Positions 23,560 to 33,293 of a stretch of 64,000 nt of DNA are shown here, in pieces. Below the pieces are notes generated by a model that searched no databases, had not been told where the DNA came from, and saw only the letters and a list, made by a program, of their open reading frames with translations. Both the position numbers and the translations under genes were made by a program. Positions within the stretch are counted from its first letter, which is position 1. The number at the start of each line of letters is the position of its first letter. The DNA comes from Chloroflexota bacterium (lineage in GTDB: Bacteria > Chloroflexota > Anaerolineae > Anaerolineales > Villigracilaceae): the NCBI GenBank assembly GCA_024434165.1, contig QMIW01000007.1, positions 1-64,000 on the forward strand, in the 5' to 3' direction.

Positions 23560-24638
23560 TAGCGCGCGCCCTTTGTGTATTGAAAATTTCTCATGCCGAT
23601 CTGCTCCAGCCATTGCACGCTCATGCGCAAGCCGTCATCCAGGCTCACGCCGGGCTGGAATTGGAGCAGGTGATGGGCTTTTGAGGAGACGTACACCGCC
23701 TTGCGTCCGTACAGTTTGAGGTCGTGGACGCGCGGCATGGTCTTCATGCGCGTTTCCACGAATTTCATGGCGCGCCGCGCCTGTCTTTGTTTGGCGGCGA
23801 CCAGTTTGATCAGCCGCTCGAAGCGGCTGCGCGCAAACTTGATCGAATCGCGCAGCGGTTCCATCAGTTTGGTCTTGAAGCCGATGCCCTGCGATTCGTA
23901 CACCTTGAGCGGCGGCAGGCCGAGCGCGTCGTTGAAACGTTCGAAGTATTCGTTCCAGGTCGGGCGTTCGGGTCCGTTGAGGATGAAGACCTGCCCGGCG
24001 GCGTTGTCGTTTTTTGCGGCGAGCAGAATTCCGTCCACGAGGTCGGAGGCGTAGATGAGATTGCAGATGCCGTCTGCCGCGCCTTTGAAAATGCCCCAGT
24101 TGCCTGCCAGCAGTTTGTATGCCAGATTGACCGTGAAGGTTTTGCTGAACGGACCGTACACGATGGGCGGGCGCAGGATGACCAGCGGCAAACCCTTCTC
24201 GTGATATTCCCAGCAGACTTCCTCGGCGAGGATTTTGTTATCGGCGTAGGAGTCGTGCATGCTCTGGCAGGGAAAGGATTCGTCAATGCTGCCGGACTGT
24301 TCGCCGAACACTTCGGTGGTGGAGACGTGCACGAAGCGCTCCACCCCGTGCTTCCGCGCCGCCTCCAGCACGTTGCGCGTGCTTTGGGCGATGGATTCAT
24401 CCGCGCCTTTGGCGCAGTGGATGACGCGCGTCACGCCCTGCATGGCGGCGTCGAGTTCGGCGGGATCCATGATGTTGCACGGCACGATCTCCATGCGGAA
24501 GCGCGCCGGGCGCGCCGCGCCGGACCAACTGCGAACACCGGCGCGCACCGGCTCGCCTTGCAGGTAAAGCGTTTCCGCCACCCAGCCGCCGATGAACCCG
24601 CCGGCGCCCGTTACGAGGGTGATGTTTTTAGAGGACAT
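23559..24638 (-). CDS. NAD-dependent sugar epimerase/dehydratase (extended SDR)
   Basis: A 359-residue extended short-chain dehydrogenase: TGAGGFIGGWVAETL at the N-terminus, a catalytic YxxxK in SYADNK, and FVHVSTTEVFGEQ for the serine/threonine. These act on nucleotide sugars (4-epimerase, 4,6-dehydratase or 4-reductase); I cannot choose which. Start 24638 overlaps the upstream oxidoreductase end by 11 bases; an ATG further up adds unrelated residues. The C-terminal arginine/lysine-rich stretch (about 265-305) is unusual for the family and may aid membrane association. Confidence 0.8.
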   Translation of the reverse strand: MSSKNITLVTGAGGFIGGWVAETLYLQGEPVRAGVRSWSGAARPARFRMEIVPCNIMDPAELDAAMQGVTRVIHCAKGADESIAQSTRNVLEAARKHGVERFVHVSTTEVFGEQSGSIDESFPCQSMHDSYADNKILAEEVCWEYHEKGLPLVILRPPIVYGPFSKTFTVNLAYKLLAGNWGIFKGAADGICNLIYASDLVDGILLAAKNDNAAGQVFILNGPERPTWNEYFERFNDALGLPPLKVYESQGIGFKTKLMEPLRDSIKFARSRFERLIKLVAAKQRQARRAMKFVETRMKTMPRVHDLKLYGRKAVYVSSKAHHLLQFQPGVSLDDGLRMSVQWLEQIGMRNFQYTKGAR

Positions 24639-25647
24639 TCCGCACCTCCGCCATGCGATACCAGGGCATATCCAACAACTGCGCCTTTTCATACGCCTCG
24701 TCGGTGAACTCGATGGACTCCAGCACGTCTCCGCCCTGCACCAGCGGCTTTGCGCCTTTTTCGATCACGGCGATGAAGTTGGAGACGACCTCCCGCGCCA
24801 CATCCAGTTTGGTGTGAATCGGCGAGTTGACGAAGACCTCGCGCCTCCGCCCGCCCTCGGTGATGATCAGTTTCTGGTAGTCGTAGATTTCGCCTTCGAG
24901 AGTCCCGCGTTCGCATTCGATGGAGAAGCGGCAGGGCACATCGGCAAACCAGCTCATGAGCAATTTGCCCTTGCAGGCGTCCTTTTCGAATTCGACGTGC
25001 GCCACCGCTTCACTGCCGCCGAACGAATCGTTGTACGAGGCGGTCACATCGGGCTTGCCGCCCAGCCACCAGCAGATGTGGTCCACGGCGTGCGCGCCGC
25101 GGTCGCGTAAAACCCCGCGCGTGGAAGGGTCGGACTTGAAATAGAAACCGCTCACGGTGGGCCAGTTGAAGAGCTCGCCGATGACGTATTCCATTTTCAA
25201 CGGGGAGCCGTATCTCTTTTCGTTCAACAATTGTTTCACCTGCGCGAAGTGCGGGATGACTCGTTGCAGGTAATTGACCGCCAGCGCGGTCTCCTTTTGG
25301 TACGCCATCTCGATCAGGATGCGCGCATGGGCGGCATCTTCCGCGAGCGGCTTTTCGCACAGGATGGGAATCCTGCGCGAAAGGAACTCCACTCCGATGG
25401 AGGCATGCAAGCCGGTGGGAAGCGCGATGATGACCCCGTCCGCTTCATTCTGGACCTCGCGGTAGTCTCGCGCGCTGCGCCGGACCTGATACTTCGCTGT
25501 GAATTTATCGAGGCGGGTCTGGTCTTGATCCACGAGGATCAGGTTTTCCATCATCGGGGGGAGGGATGCCAGGGCGGGCAGGTAATATTCCTCTGCGATT
25601 GCGCCGCAGCCGATCACCGCAATTCGGGGCGTCTTTGAATTCGTCAT
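24628..25647 (-). CDS. Gfo/Idh/MocA-family oxidoreductase
   Basis: A 339-residue NAD(P)-dependent sugar oxidoreductase. N-terminal Rossmann fold with VIGCGAIAEEYYLPAL, the family motif CEKPLAED (Lys as proton relay), and RDRGAHAVDHICWWLGG, where the conserved Asp/His catalytic residues lie. Such proteins oxidise or reduce a hydroxyl of a sugar or sugar nucleotide. It is operonic with the epimerase behind it (11-base overlap). It is unlike the WbpB-like protein at 42405 in its C-terminal domain, so it probably serves another sugar. Confidence 0.85.
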   Translation of the reverse strand: MTNSKTPRIAVIGCGAIAEEYYLPALASLPPMMENLILVDQDQTRLDKFTAKYQVRRSARDYREVQNEADGVIIALPTGLHASIGVEFLSRRIPILCEKPLAEDAAHARILIEMAYQKETALAVNYLQRVIPHFAQVKQLLNEKRYGSPLKMEYVIGELFNWPTVSGFYFKSDPSTRGVLRDRGAHAVDHICWWLGGKPDVTASYNDSFGGSEAVAHVEFEKDACKGKLLMSWFADVPCRFSIECERGTLEGEIYDYQKLIITEGGRRREVFVNSPIHTKLDVAREVVSNFIAVIEKGAKPLVQGGDVLESIEFTDEAYEKAQLLDMPWYRMAEVRNVL

Positions 25648-25660
25648 GTATTGCTCCTTT

Positions 25661-26812
25661 TCAAAGCCCTGCGCGGGCTTTCAGATAGACTTCTTTGGTT
25701 TCGAGCGCAACCCGTTCCTGTTCGCGCCGCACCCATGCCCTGGCGTTTTCTTCCATGCGGCGGCGCAGGGCTTCATCCTGCAAGACGCGCACAATCGCCT
25801 GCGCCAGACGCTCCGGGTCGGCGGGGGGCACGAGGAAACCGGTCTCGCCTTCCCGCACATATTCGGGCAGCGCGCCGACGTTCGTCGCCACCACGGGCTT
25901 TCCGAAAACGTAGGCGGTGGTCAACATGCCGCTGGTCGAGGCGGAAAGATACGGCAGAGCCACGAGGCTTGCCTTTTGGAAATACTCCGCCAGTTTGGCT
26001 GAGGTCAGAAACCCTTCGCGGATCTCGAACTTGCTTTCGTCTTCGATCAGTTCCCGGCAGCGCGGCAGGTCTTCGCCGTGTGCGGCGATCAGAAAGCGCG
26101 CATTCGGAATTTTCTCGTTCACATACGGCTGGGCGCGGATGAGAAACTCCAGTCCTTTGCGGGGCTGGGCTTTGCCGGGGAAGAGCACGGTGTAAGGTTC
26201 TTCGTCGCATTGCCCCTCCGCCCATTTCGCCGCGGCAATGCGCGGAATGAGCGGCACATAAGCGGCTTTGTGCGCCGGGACGGAATACAACCGCCGGACG
26301 ACATCCACCTGGTCTGCGCCGTTGACGATGACCACGTCCGAGCCGAGTGTGAGCAGTTTGGCAATCGTCCACAGGACGAGGGCGGGCAGTTTCTCGCCGA
26401 GGTTGGGCTGGGGAATGATCATCGTGGAAACGACGGGCGTTCTGCGCACCAAACAGGCGAGAACGGCGATCCACAATTCGCCGGGTCCCATCAGGATGTG
26501 CGCCGCGTCCAGCGAGTCGGCTTCGATCATGCGGCGCAGGCGGTTCGCGGCAAGGAGGGAGCGCGGGTCGCGCATGCGCGGAAATTGGAAGAGCCGCACG
26601 GTCACGCTTTCGGGGAGGAGCCGCTTGCTGTAAAGGGAAGCAGCCAGCGCGTCTGACGAGGAGGCGTTCGGCGGGATGCCGAGATAGTAGGCAAGGTTCG
26701 TCTGCGAGAGGTACAGAGTCACCGAGACGTCCACATCCGCCAATGCGTTGGCAAGGTCGAGACCGTAATCCAGGTCGTCTGAAACGATCAGACCGATGCG
26801 CAGGGGACTCAT
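25661..26812 (-). CDS. Glycosyltransferase family 4
   Basis: A 383-residue GT-B enzyme. The donor-binding half has TVLFPGKAQPRKGLEFLI and the TSGMLTTAYVFGKPVVATNVGALPE region with the conserved glutamate pattern, then EGETGFLVPPADPERLA, a classical family-4 ending. The ATG at 26812 overlaps the upstream gene's stop as ATGA; the longer reading back to 26914 lies within that gene. Part of the glycosyltransferase set that builds the repeat unit. Confidence 0.85.
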   Translation of the reverse strand: MSPLRIGLIVSDDLDYGLDLANALADVDVSVTLYLSQTNLAYYLGIPPNASSSDALAASLYSKRLLPESVTVRLFQFPRMRDPRSLLAANRLRRMIEADSLDAAHILMGPGELWIAVLACLVRRTPVVSTMIIPQPNLGEKLPALVLWTIAKLLTLGSDVVIVNGADQVDVVRRLYSVPAHKAAYVPLIPRIAAAKWAEGQCDEEPYTVLFPGKAQPRKGLEFLIRAQPYVNEKIPNARFLIAAHGEDLPRCRELIEDESKFEIREGFLTSAKLAEYFQKASLVALPYLSASTSGMLTTAYVFGKPVVATNVGALPEYVREGETGFLVPPADPERLAQAIVRVLQDEALRRRMEENARAWVRREQERVALETKEVYLKARAGL

Positions 26813-28011
26813 GTTCGCGTTTCTCCGATGGTGCGGGTGACAACCTGATAGGCGTCTTCGAGAAGCAGGTTCCAGTCGAAAGCCGCCGAGTAATTCAGTG
26901 CCGCTTCGGAACACAGCCGGTACAGGGTTGCATCCTTGAAGAGGGCTTCTGCGGCTTTGGCGAATTCATCGGCGGAGTTGCCGATGAGCAAGCCGGCTTT
27001 GGATTCCTGCATGATGATTTCGGTCTGCCCGAGGCGGCTGGCAATGACGGGCAGTCCCGCCGCCATGTATTCGATGATTTTCAGCGGGGTGGCGTAATGG
27101 CGGAACGTGCTGCCGGGCAGTGCGGTGGTGATGCCGATATCCGCCTGGGCAAGGATGGATGGAAGCGCCTCATAGGCGAATGTGCCGAGGAATTTCACAC
27201 GCTCCTCCTGCCCGAGTTCGCGGCTGAGTTGGCGCAGGGCGGGTTCCGCCGGTCCATAGCCTGCGATTAGCAGACGGACATCGGGAATGCTTTTCGCAAG
27301 GGCAGGCAGTGCGCGAATGGCAAGTTCGACATTCCACAACGGCGAGAGACTGCCCATGTACAGGAGCGTGGGCGGATGAGGTTGTTTCTCTCTTGCCTGC
27401 GAGAACAACGAAAGGTCCAAGCCGTTGGGGATGACCTCCACGTGTTTTGCGCCCTGCTTCCTGCGCAGGTCTGCCAGCAAACCGTTGACGGTGATGACCG
27501 CGTCCGATGCGCGGGCGCAAAGCCGTTCGCGCCGCTCGACCATGTTCCGGTTGAAGGAGCGGGTCTCCAAGCCGGGGTGGTAATCCCAGTCGTCGTAGAT
27601 GAGTTTCTTCACCCGCCCGGAGCGTTTGAGGAGCGCTGCTGTCCATGCGTTGCCGGGGTAGCCGAAGACGGCAGCGTCGTAGGGCGCTTCGATGCACTGA
27701 CAGAGGTTCAAATAACGCCACAGATCTTTGATGGGCATTTCGACGGCGCTGGGCGCAAAGACATCCCGGATGGTGATGCGGCGCGAGTGTCCGTTGCCCT
27801 GGATTTCGATCCTATCCCGCGCCAGGTTGCGCGCGCCGACGCGCATTTTTTGCATCAGCGGGGCGGGCGCGCCGCCGTACATCTTCCGGTAACCGACCAC
27901 GTCCATCCCGGCGAACCGTCCTTCGAAGTAGTTCGCCATGTGACGGGTGCGGTGGTTCAACCCCGAAAGCAGGTGCCAGCCGCCGATGAAGAGGATACGT
28001 CCAGAGTGCAT
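26809..28011 (-). CDS. Glycosyltransferase family 4
   Basis: A 400-residue GT-B enzyme. The N-terminus (LFIGGWHLLSGLNHRTRHMA) is of the acceptor-domain type; VEVIPNGLDLSLF, LLYMGSLSPLWNVELAIRAL and YATPLKIIEYMAAGLPVIAS are hallmarks of family 4. Coupled to the gene below by ATGA and 15 bases from the phosphodiesterase-like gene above. Donor and linkage unknown. Confidence 0.85.
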   Translation of the reverse strand: MHSGRILFIGGWHLLSGLNHRTRHMANYFEGRFAGMDVVGYRKMYGGAPAPLMQKMRVGARNLARDRIEIQGNGHSRRITIRDVFAPSAVEMPIKDLWRYLNLCQCIEAPYDAAVFGYPGNAWTAALLKRSGRVKKLIYDDWDYHPGLETRSFNRNMVERRERLCARASDAVITVNGLLADLRRKQGAKHVEVIPNGLDLSLFSQAREKQPHPPTLLYMGSLSPLWNVELAIRALPALAKSIPDVRLLIAGYGPAEPALRQLSRELGQEERVKFLGTFAYEALPSILAQADIGITTALPGSTFRHYATPLKIIEYMAAGLPVIASRLGQTEIIMQESKAGLLIGNSADEFAKAAEALFKDATLYRLCSEAALNYSAAFDWNLLLEDAYQVVTRTIGETRT

Positions 28012-28026
28012 TCCGTTATGATTCCT

Positions 28027-29691
28027 TTAGAAATAGCCGAGCGCGCGCAGGTGGTTTTCGAGCAGTTCCTTCTCCTCGGGCGTCATCTCGACGGATTTGG
28101 ATTGCGAGAGCGTGATCTGGTCTGTGATTTCCAGCGGGTTGGAGGCAAGATAGGTTTCGTCCACCAGGTCGGTCAGCACGCTTCCATCCGCATAATCGGG
28201 GATGGGGAGTTTGTTCAGGTACAGGACCGTCGGCGTGATGTCTGTGATGCGCGCTTCCATTCTGACCGGGTTGCTGCGGATATTCGGTCCGCAGGCGATG
28301 AAGATGCCCTCGGGGCGGTGTCCGCCGGAGCGGTCTGTTCCGTACAAGTTGGATTCGGCAACCAAATGGTTTGGGAAGCCTTCCTGCAGGGAATAGCCGT
28401 CCTCGGTGATGACGATCACATCGGCTGCATTTTCCGTCCATGAGCCGTGATAGAGTTCATCCCTGCTGTAGGCGGCTTTCACAACGGGTTTCCCGCTGAC
28501 GGGGTCGAGGATCTTCGCCAGACCGGCAATCACCTCGCGGACAAGCGGCTCGTATTCCTCCGGTTCGACGATCCCGAAGGTTTGGCGTCCCTTGAGGTTG
28601 ACTTGCAGGGACTGGGAGGAGACGCCGCCAAAGAACACCCGCGTTGCCGACCAGTCCACGTTCTGATTCAGTTTCGAGGCTTTCTCGTTTTCCTCCGCCT
28701 TGCTTTTGACCCTGCCGATCAGCCAGTTGGTCAGTTTGTTCCTTTTGAGAATGGCTTTCAACGTTCCGTTGCCCGCAAATGTGTTCCAGAGGGAACGCCC
28801 GGTTTTTTCGAACTGCTTTTGGGCGGCGGAAGGCGGTGCGCTTTTCAGGCGCAGGTATCCATTCTGGATGAGCCAGTTTTCGATGAAGACGTCCTGCTCC
28901 ATTCTTGTGAAGCCATGGTCGGAGACGATGAAAACGTCGGTTTCGCCGCGCGCTTGAAGCACCTCGCCGAGGCACGCATCCACGTAGCGGTAGTAGGCGG
29001 GGATTGCCTCTCTCAATTCCCTGGCGGCGCGCGGGTCGTGGCGCGAGTGCGTTTTATCCCAGTGTTTCCAGAAAAAGTGCTGCATCTTGTCCGTGCCGTC
29101 GAAGACCGCCATGAGGAAATCCGGGCGGTGTTCTTTTTGAAGGCGAAGAATCCAATCTGTTTGCGTGCGGGTCTTCGTCCGAATCTCTTCCAGGAATTCC
29201 TTTGGGCTGCCTCCGCGCACGAGGGTTTGCCCGATCAGCCAGTGATCCGCCGGGCTGCCGATCTCGCGGCTGATTTCCGGCGGGTAGGTGAAAACTTCCG
29301 CGCTCCAGGGGGTGACAAGCCCGCAGATGACGAAGCCGTTCACAGGCTCGGCGGGGTAGTGGATGGGAAGATTCACCACGCCGGTGGACATGCCGAACCG
29401 GTTCAGAATCTGCCAGAGCGGCAGCGCGGCGATGCGCGACATCGCATCCACCGGGACCTTTTTGTATGCCTGGTCAATGTAGGTGAAATCGAAGATGTTG
29501 TGTTTTCCGGGGTTGACTCCCGTAATCATGGACGCCCAGGCAGGCGGCGAGTTTGGGGGCGTTGTGGAATGCAGGGTTCCATGGCAGCCCTTCTCGATCA
29601 AGCCGCCCAATACCGGCAGTTCGCCCCGCTCCAGCAGGGAATCGATGATTTGCCAGTCGGCTCCGTCCAATCCAAGGATCGTTGTTGTCAT
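28027..29691 (-). CDS. Alkaline-phosphatase superfamily phosphodiesterase-like protein
   Basis: A 554-residue protein of the type I phosphodiesterase/nucleotide pyrophosphatase group. It starts with LGLDGADW (metal Asp), has the nucleophile region PPNSPPAWASMITG, FDGTDKMQHF, and VSDHGF for the second metal site. No signal peptide is seen, so it may be cytoplasmic. Such proteins recur in bacterial surface-polysaccharide loci with no known substrate; hydrolysis of a sugar-nucleotide or a phospho-sugar, or transfer of a phospho group, are options. AGGAGAACC precedes the ATG at 29691. It directly follows the flippase gene (10 bases). Confidence 0.85.
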   Translation of the reverse strand: MTTTILGLDGADWQIIDSLLERGELPVLGGLIEKGCHGTLHSTTPPNSPPAWASMITGVNPGKHNIFDFTYIDQAYKKVPVDAMSRIAALPLWQILNRFGMSTGVVNLPIHYPAEPVNGFVICGLVTPWSAEVFTYPPEISREIGSPADHWLIGQTLVRGGSPKEFLEEIRTKTRTQTDWILRLQKEHRPDFLMAVFDGTDKMQHFFWKHWDKTHSRHDPRAARELREAIPAYYRYVDACLGEVLQARGETDVFIVSDHGFTRMEQDVFIENWLIQNGYLRLKSAPPSAAQKQFEKTGRSLWNTFAGNGTLKAILKRNKLTNWLIGRVKSKAEENEKASKLNQNVDWSATRVFFGGVSSQSLQVNLKGRQTFGIVEPEEYEPLVREVIAGLAKILDPVSGKPVVKAAYSRDELYHGSWTENAADVIVITEDGYSLQEGFPNHLVAESNLYGTDRSGGHRPEGIFIACGPNIRSNPVRMEARITDITPTVLYLNKLPIPDYADGSVLTDLVDETYLASNPLEITDQITLSQSKSVEMTPEEKELLENHLRALGYF

Positions 29692-29701
29692 GATGGTTCT
29701 C

Positions 29702-31180
29702 CTAAAGTTCGCCGCGGATGACAGCGTCATCCTTGTTTTTGATCTTTTTGCGTTCGAATAATTTCGCAATCCGTCCAATTTCCGAACGGGTGATGACGCC
29801 CAGCGCGACGAGACAAATCCCGTACGACAGCGGGGCAATCAGTAAGATGACGATAATAAGCGACACATGCTTGTTAAGCGCCAGGAAGGACACCCCGGAC
29901 ATGACCAGCGCGGCGATGAGGGTCTTGAACGCCGCGCCATACGGGAGGGGCAGGTCCAGCCGCCGATGGCTGATCCACGTCAGAGGGAAAAAGAACAAGG
30001 CTCCCGGAACGATGCGCGCCAGAGCCGTGCCGGTCAACCCGAAGCGGGGGGTGAGGAACAGGGAAAGCCCGACCGCCAAGATCAGCCCGGCGACGGCAAA
30101 CCTGGTCGCAATTCCCTGCCCGCCCGTCGCGTTGAGAAGCGAGCCGTTGGCAAACCCGAATATCCAGAGCAGCAGGATGGATAAAATCCGAAGGGCGGTG
30201 GATGCCGGTTCGAAGCCCGCGCCGTAGATCAGTTCGACCACCTTGTCCGCAGTGACCCATATCCCGAAGCACATGGCAAACCCCAGCACGAGCAGAAACT
30301 TGAACGCAAGGGCATAGGTGGTTTTCAGGTCGTCGCGCGAGGTGGCGTTAAACCGGGCGAATACCGGGAACACGGATTGGAGAAAGATGGTCGGGACCAG
30401 GAGCAGATAATTGATGAGCAGGTTTGCCGAGCCGTACCAACCGACTTCCTGGGTCGAGCGAAACAGGGATAGGATGAAGGTATCCACATTTTGCAGAAAG
30501 ACGGAGATCATCAACAGTGCCGCAAACGGCAGGGTTGTTTTCAGCAGGCGGCGGCTGAGGCTCAGGTCAATCTGCAGTTTGGGCGCAAGCGCAAACTTCC
30601 GCCGGACGATGACCAGGCTGACGATCAACTTAAGCAGGCTCACCAGAACGGATATGCCGACGATCAGATACAGATCGGCTTTGAATGCGATTGCCGTCAG
30701 GCTGAGCACCATGTTCAACAAGTCCCTGCCGGTTTGGAGACCGGCGGAGAATTCCATTTTCTCGTGGGCGTTGAAGATCGCAAAGCAAATGGCGCTCAGT
30801 TCGTCGAACAGGTAGGAGAAACTGTAAATGAAAATAATGGCGGTCGTTTCGGGCGGATAGCCCACCACGGTTACGGTCGTAAAAATCACCACCGCAAAGA
30901 CAAGGATCAAGCCGCCGCGAATCAGGAACAGATTGGGAAGGTAAAGCCCCGCGCGGCTTTTATCCACCGACACATCCCGGACTGTAACGTCGTTCAACCC
31001 AAAGTTGATCAACAGGCTTGCCATGGGCACCACGGCGGCGGCTGTGGCGATCATGCCCATTCCCGCCGCCCCAACGTGGCGCGAAAGCGCGGTGATGTAA
31101 AGGATGCCGAGCAAAATGGTCAGCGCGCGGCCGAGAAGCGTGACGGTTGTATTTTTGAGGATCGTTCGTCCGGTTTTCAT
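29702..31180 (-). CDS. Wzx-like oligosaccharide flippase
   Basis: A 492-residue integral membrane protein of the MOP/polysaccharide transport superfamily, with about 14 predicted helices. It begins MKTGRTILKNTTVTLLGRAL, the usual start of the family, and has FNLNDVTVRDVS-like text after helix 2 and a HEKMEF loop. It would flip the lipid-linked repeat unit to the outer face for the Wzy-type polymerase at 39345. The start at 31180 is preceded by AGGA; the longer frame to 31291 has no support. It is the only flippase in the locus. Confidence 0.9.
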   Translation of the reverse strand: MKTGRTILKNTTVTLLGRALTILLGILYITALSRHVGAAGMGMIATAAAVVPMASLLINFGLNDVTVRDVSVDKSRAGLYLPNLFLIRGGLILVFAVVIFTTVTVVGYPPETTAIIFIYSFSYLFDELSAICFAIFNAHEKMEFSAGLQTGRDLLNMVLSLTAIAFKADLYLIVGISVLVSLLKLIVSLVIVRRKFALAPKLQIDLSLSRRLLKTTLPFAALLMISVFLQNVDTFILSLFRSTQEVGWYGSANLLINYLLLVPTIFLQSVFPVFARFNATSRDDLKTTYALAFKFLLVLGFAMCFGIWVTADKVVELIYGAGFEPASTALRILSILLLWIFGFANGSLLNATGGQGIATRFAVAGLILAVGLSLFLTPRFGLTGTALARIVPGALFFFPLTWISHRRLDLPLPYGAAFKTLIAALVMSGVSFLALNKHVSLIIVILLIAPLSYGICLVALGVITRSEIGRIAKLFERKKIKNKDDAVIRGEL

Positions 31181-31291
31181 TCGATTATTTTTTTCCTGAA
31201 ATGATGCGTCAACAAGCGATGGCGGGCGCCGATGAACAGGGCGCTTTCTTTGTTCATGTAAGATCCCGGTCGTCTGATGCGCCGGCAGCAA

Positions 31292-32209
31292 TCAATGTAG
31301 GGGATATTGGAACCGTTTCAATACGTCTGAGAATTTGGAATTGAGACGCTCGACCGTTTCCGGTTTCAATTTTTCCTTGTGGTCGCCGGGCTTTCCCTTG
31401 CGGATGTGCTGCTGGATGTTCTCCCGCTTTGGCTGGATGCGCGCCGCTTCCCGGAGAACATCCTGACGGAGTTGGTCCGAAATTTCCAGCCCGCAGTATT
31501 CCAACAGCCGATCGAGCCACGTTTGAAATTCGTGGGTCATCGTTTCATATTTGGCTACATGGACGTGCGGGTAATCATCAAGGAGTAAATCCATATAGCG
31601 GCTGTATGTGGCATGGACCCGGTCGCATTCGCCGGCGACATATTCGTCCACGGTGATCTGTCGAGCCTGCTGCCGCATCTTCATAAATTCCTGGTATTTG
31701 TTTCCGCGCAGGGAAGGCTCGGAATGGCTGTACGCGATGGAAAAGTATTCGGAAACGAGAACGTCCCGCGGGTCCCTGACCATCAAGACCACCCGGTACT
31801 TCTCCAGGTTTGCAATGCCTTCGATCATCCCGCCGAACACGCTGTACAAGTAGCCGGTGGGTTGGAAGATGTGCTGGTATTGCTGCATTTCGGCGGCGGA
31901 GAGGGTATCCAGGTATGGAAAGTCGGTATGGAAGGCGTATTCCGCCAGCCCCACGCTGATCATGCCTGTCCCGGCGATGCAGCGCCTTAACAGGTCTCTC
32001 ACGTATTGAGTCGCCGCTTTGTTGACCGAGAAATGGATGATGCTGGGATGTCCGCTGCCGTTCCTTGCGTTGCCTTTGATCAACTCCATCTCCGTGCTGA
32101 AGTGCTGGCGCAGGTATCTACCCTGCAAATAATCGCCGGTGATCGGAAGTTCCCAAAGGAGGGACTTTAACTGTTTTCTGGCTTTGACCAGCGGGTTTTC
32201 ATTCGTCAT
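31292..32209 (-). CDS. Sulfotransferase-like protein 1
   Basis: A 305-residue protein of the PAPS-dependent sulfotransferase superfamily. SIIHFSVNKAATQYVRDLL occupies the 5'-phosphosulfate loop, MVRDPRDVLVSEYFS gives the 3'-phosphate binding Arg and Ser, and IRKGKPGDHKEKL near the C-terminus is the classical RKGxxGDW-type motif (Trp replaced by His). It would transfer sulfate to a hydroxyl of the polysaccharide or of a lipid. No PAPS-making genes are in the window, so supply must come from elsewhere. The 111-bp gap before the flippase is the longest in this part of the operon. Confidence 0.85.
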   Translation of the reverse strand: MTNENPLVKARKQLKSLLWELPITGDYLQGRYLRQHFSTEMELIKGNARNGSGHPSIIHFSVNKAATQYVRDLLRRCIAGTGMISVGLAEYAFHTDFPYLDTLSAAEMQQYQHIFQPTGYLYSVFGGMIEGIANLEKYRVVLMVRDPRDVLVSEYFSIAYSHSEPSLRGNKYQEFMKMRQQARQITVDEYVAGECDRVHATYSRYMDLLLDDYPHVHVAKYETMTHEFQTWLDRLLEYCGLEISDQLRQDVLREAARIQPKRENIQQHIRKGKPGDHKEKLKPETVERLNSKFSDVLKRFQYPLH

Positions 32210-32236
32210 GCCGATTTGCTCCGTTGCGAACGACTT

Positions 32237-33277
32237 TCAGCCGCCCCGGACAAGCGCCGAGCGGATTTTCCTGACAGCCCGCGCGGGGTCTGTGAACAAC
32301 ACCCGCAGCGGATGGAACAGCCGGTATCCATCCGTCGCTTTTTTCAGCAGGTAACACTTCACAATGTCGCAGCCGAAGGTTGCCTTCCATTTGGCGATTC
32401 CGGGCAGGCGGTCCGGTTCGATGCGTAAAAGGTCGAAATTCTTGTAACCGTCTTTGCAGGCTCGCTCGGCGATCTCCCAGGTGAGGATGTCGTTGGGGGA
32501 TAAGCTGGCGAATTCCCTGCGCCAGCCGATATCCCAGCCGTAAGCGGTATCCCTGTGATACAGAATGACAGTCCCGGAGACCACGTTTTGCTCGAACTTT
32601 GCAAGGAAAAACCTGGCTTTTCCCAGAGGTCCCAGTTCCGTGAGGACGGCTTGTAGAAAATCCAAAGGCACGGGGGTTACGCCCGCCGGGAGCAGGGTTT
32701 CAGCAACGAGGTTGTGATAAGCCGGCAGGTCCTCTTTCTGCGCTTCCTCTATCGTGACGCCCAGTTTCTGCGCCCTGCGGATTTTGTAGCGTTTGTCTTT
32801 ATGAAGCCTGGCAAACCTTTCTTCTTCCGAGCCATCGAGCCTGATAATGGGCGTGAGCATTTCTTCCACGGAGTAGCCGATCTGCTCGAACGGCGCTCTC
32901 TGCACCAGCGGCGGCGTCCATAATTGGAAGTACGCGAAGGGGACGATGCGCGCCGCCTCCTGCAGCAGCAGCAGGAGCGTGTCGGGGTCATCCTCCAACG
33001 AAACGGGTCCGCCGTATGCGCTTTGAAGGTGAATCGCCGGGGAGTTGTATGTGCCGTTCCGCAGTTTATGGAAGGTGTAAACGCCGGTGACGGTGCCGTT
33101 CACGCTGGCGAGCAGGGTAATGTGCGGCAGGCGAAACCTGCGAATCAGGAGGGAGTTCCATTCGACCGTGTGGAAGACGCTCGAATTTTTCGAATTGTTG
33201 ACGACGTGATTAATAGCCTCATAATCACGGCTGTTCAAATTCGTGATGTCAACCCTTCGAAACTCGGTCTTTGCCAT
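32237..33277 (-). CDS. FemAB-like acyl/aminoacyl transferase (GNAT fold), copy 2
   Basis: A 346-residue double-GNAT protein. Signs: SSVFHTVEWNSLL in the first half, the basic HKDKRYKIRRAQKLGV block, and YGWDIGWRREFASLSPNDILTWEIAERACKDGYKNFDLL near the end, matching the PEP-CTERM/FemAB-associated family. As with the gene at 18927, it likely modifies a sugar in the polysaccharide with an acyl or amino acid group. Located between two sulfotransferase-like genes and a GT2. Confidence 0.85.
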   Translation of the reverse strand: MAKTEFRRVDITNLNSRDYEAINHVVNNSKNSSVFHTVEWNSLLIRRFRLPHITLLASVNGTVTGVYTFHKLRNGTYNSPAIHLQSAYGGPVSLEDDPDTLLLLLQEAARIVPFAYFQLWTPPLVQRAPFEQIGYSVEEMLTPIIRLDGSEEERFARLHKDKRYKIRRAQKLGVTIEEAQKEDLPAYHNLVAETLLPAGVTPVPLDFLQAVLTELGPLGKARFFLAKFEQNVVSGTVILYHRDTAYGWDIGWRREFASLSPNDILTWEIAERACKDGYKNFDLLRIEPDRLPGIAKWKATFGCDIVKCYLLKKATDGYRLFHPLRVLFTDPARAVRKIRSALVRGG

Positions 33278-33293
33278 TTTGATGTGCTTTCCG

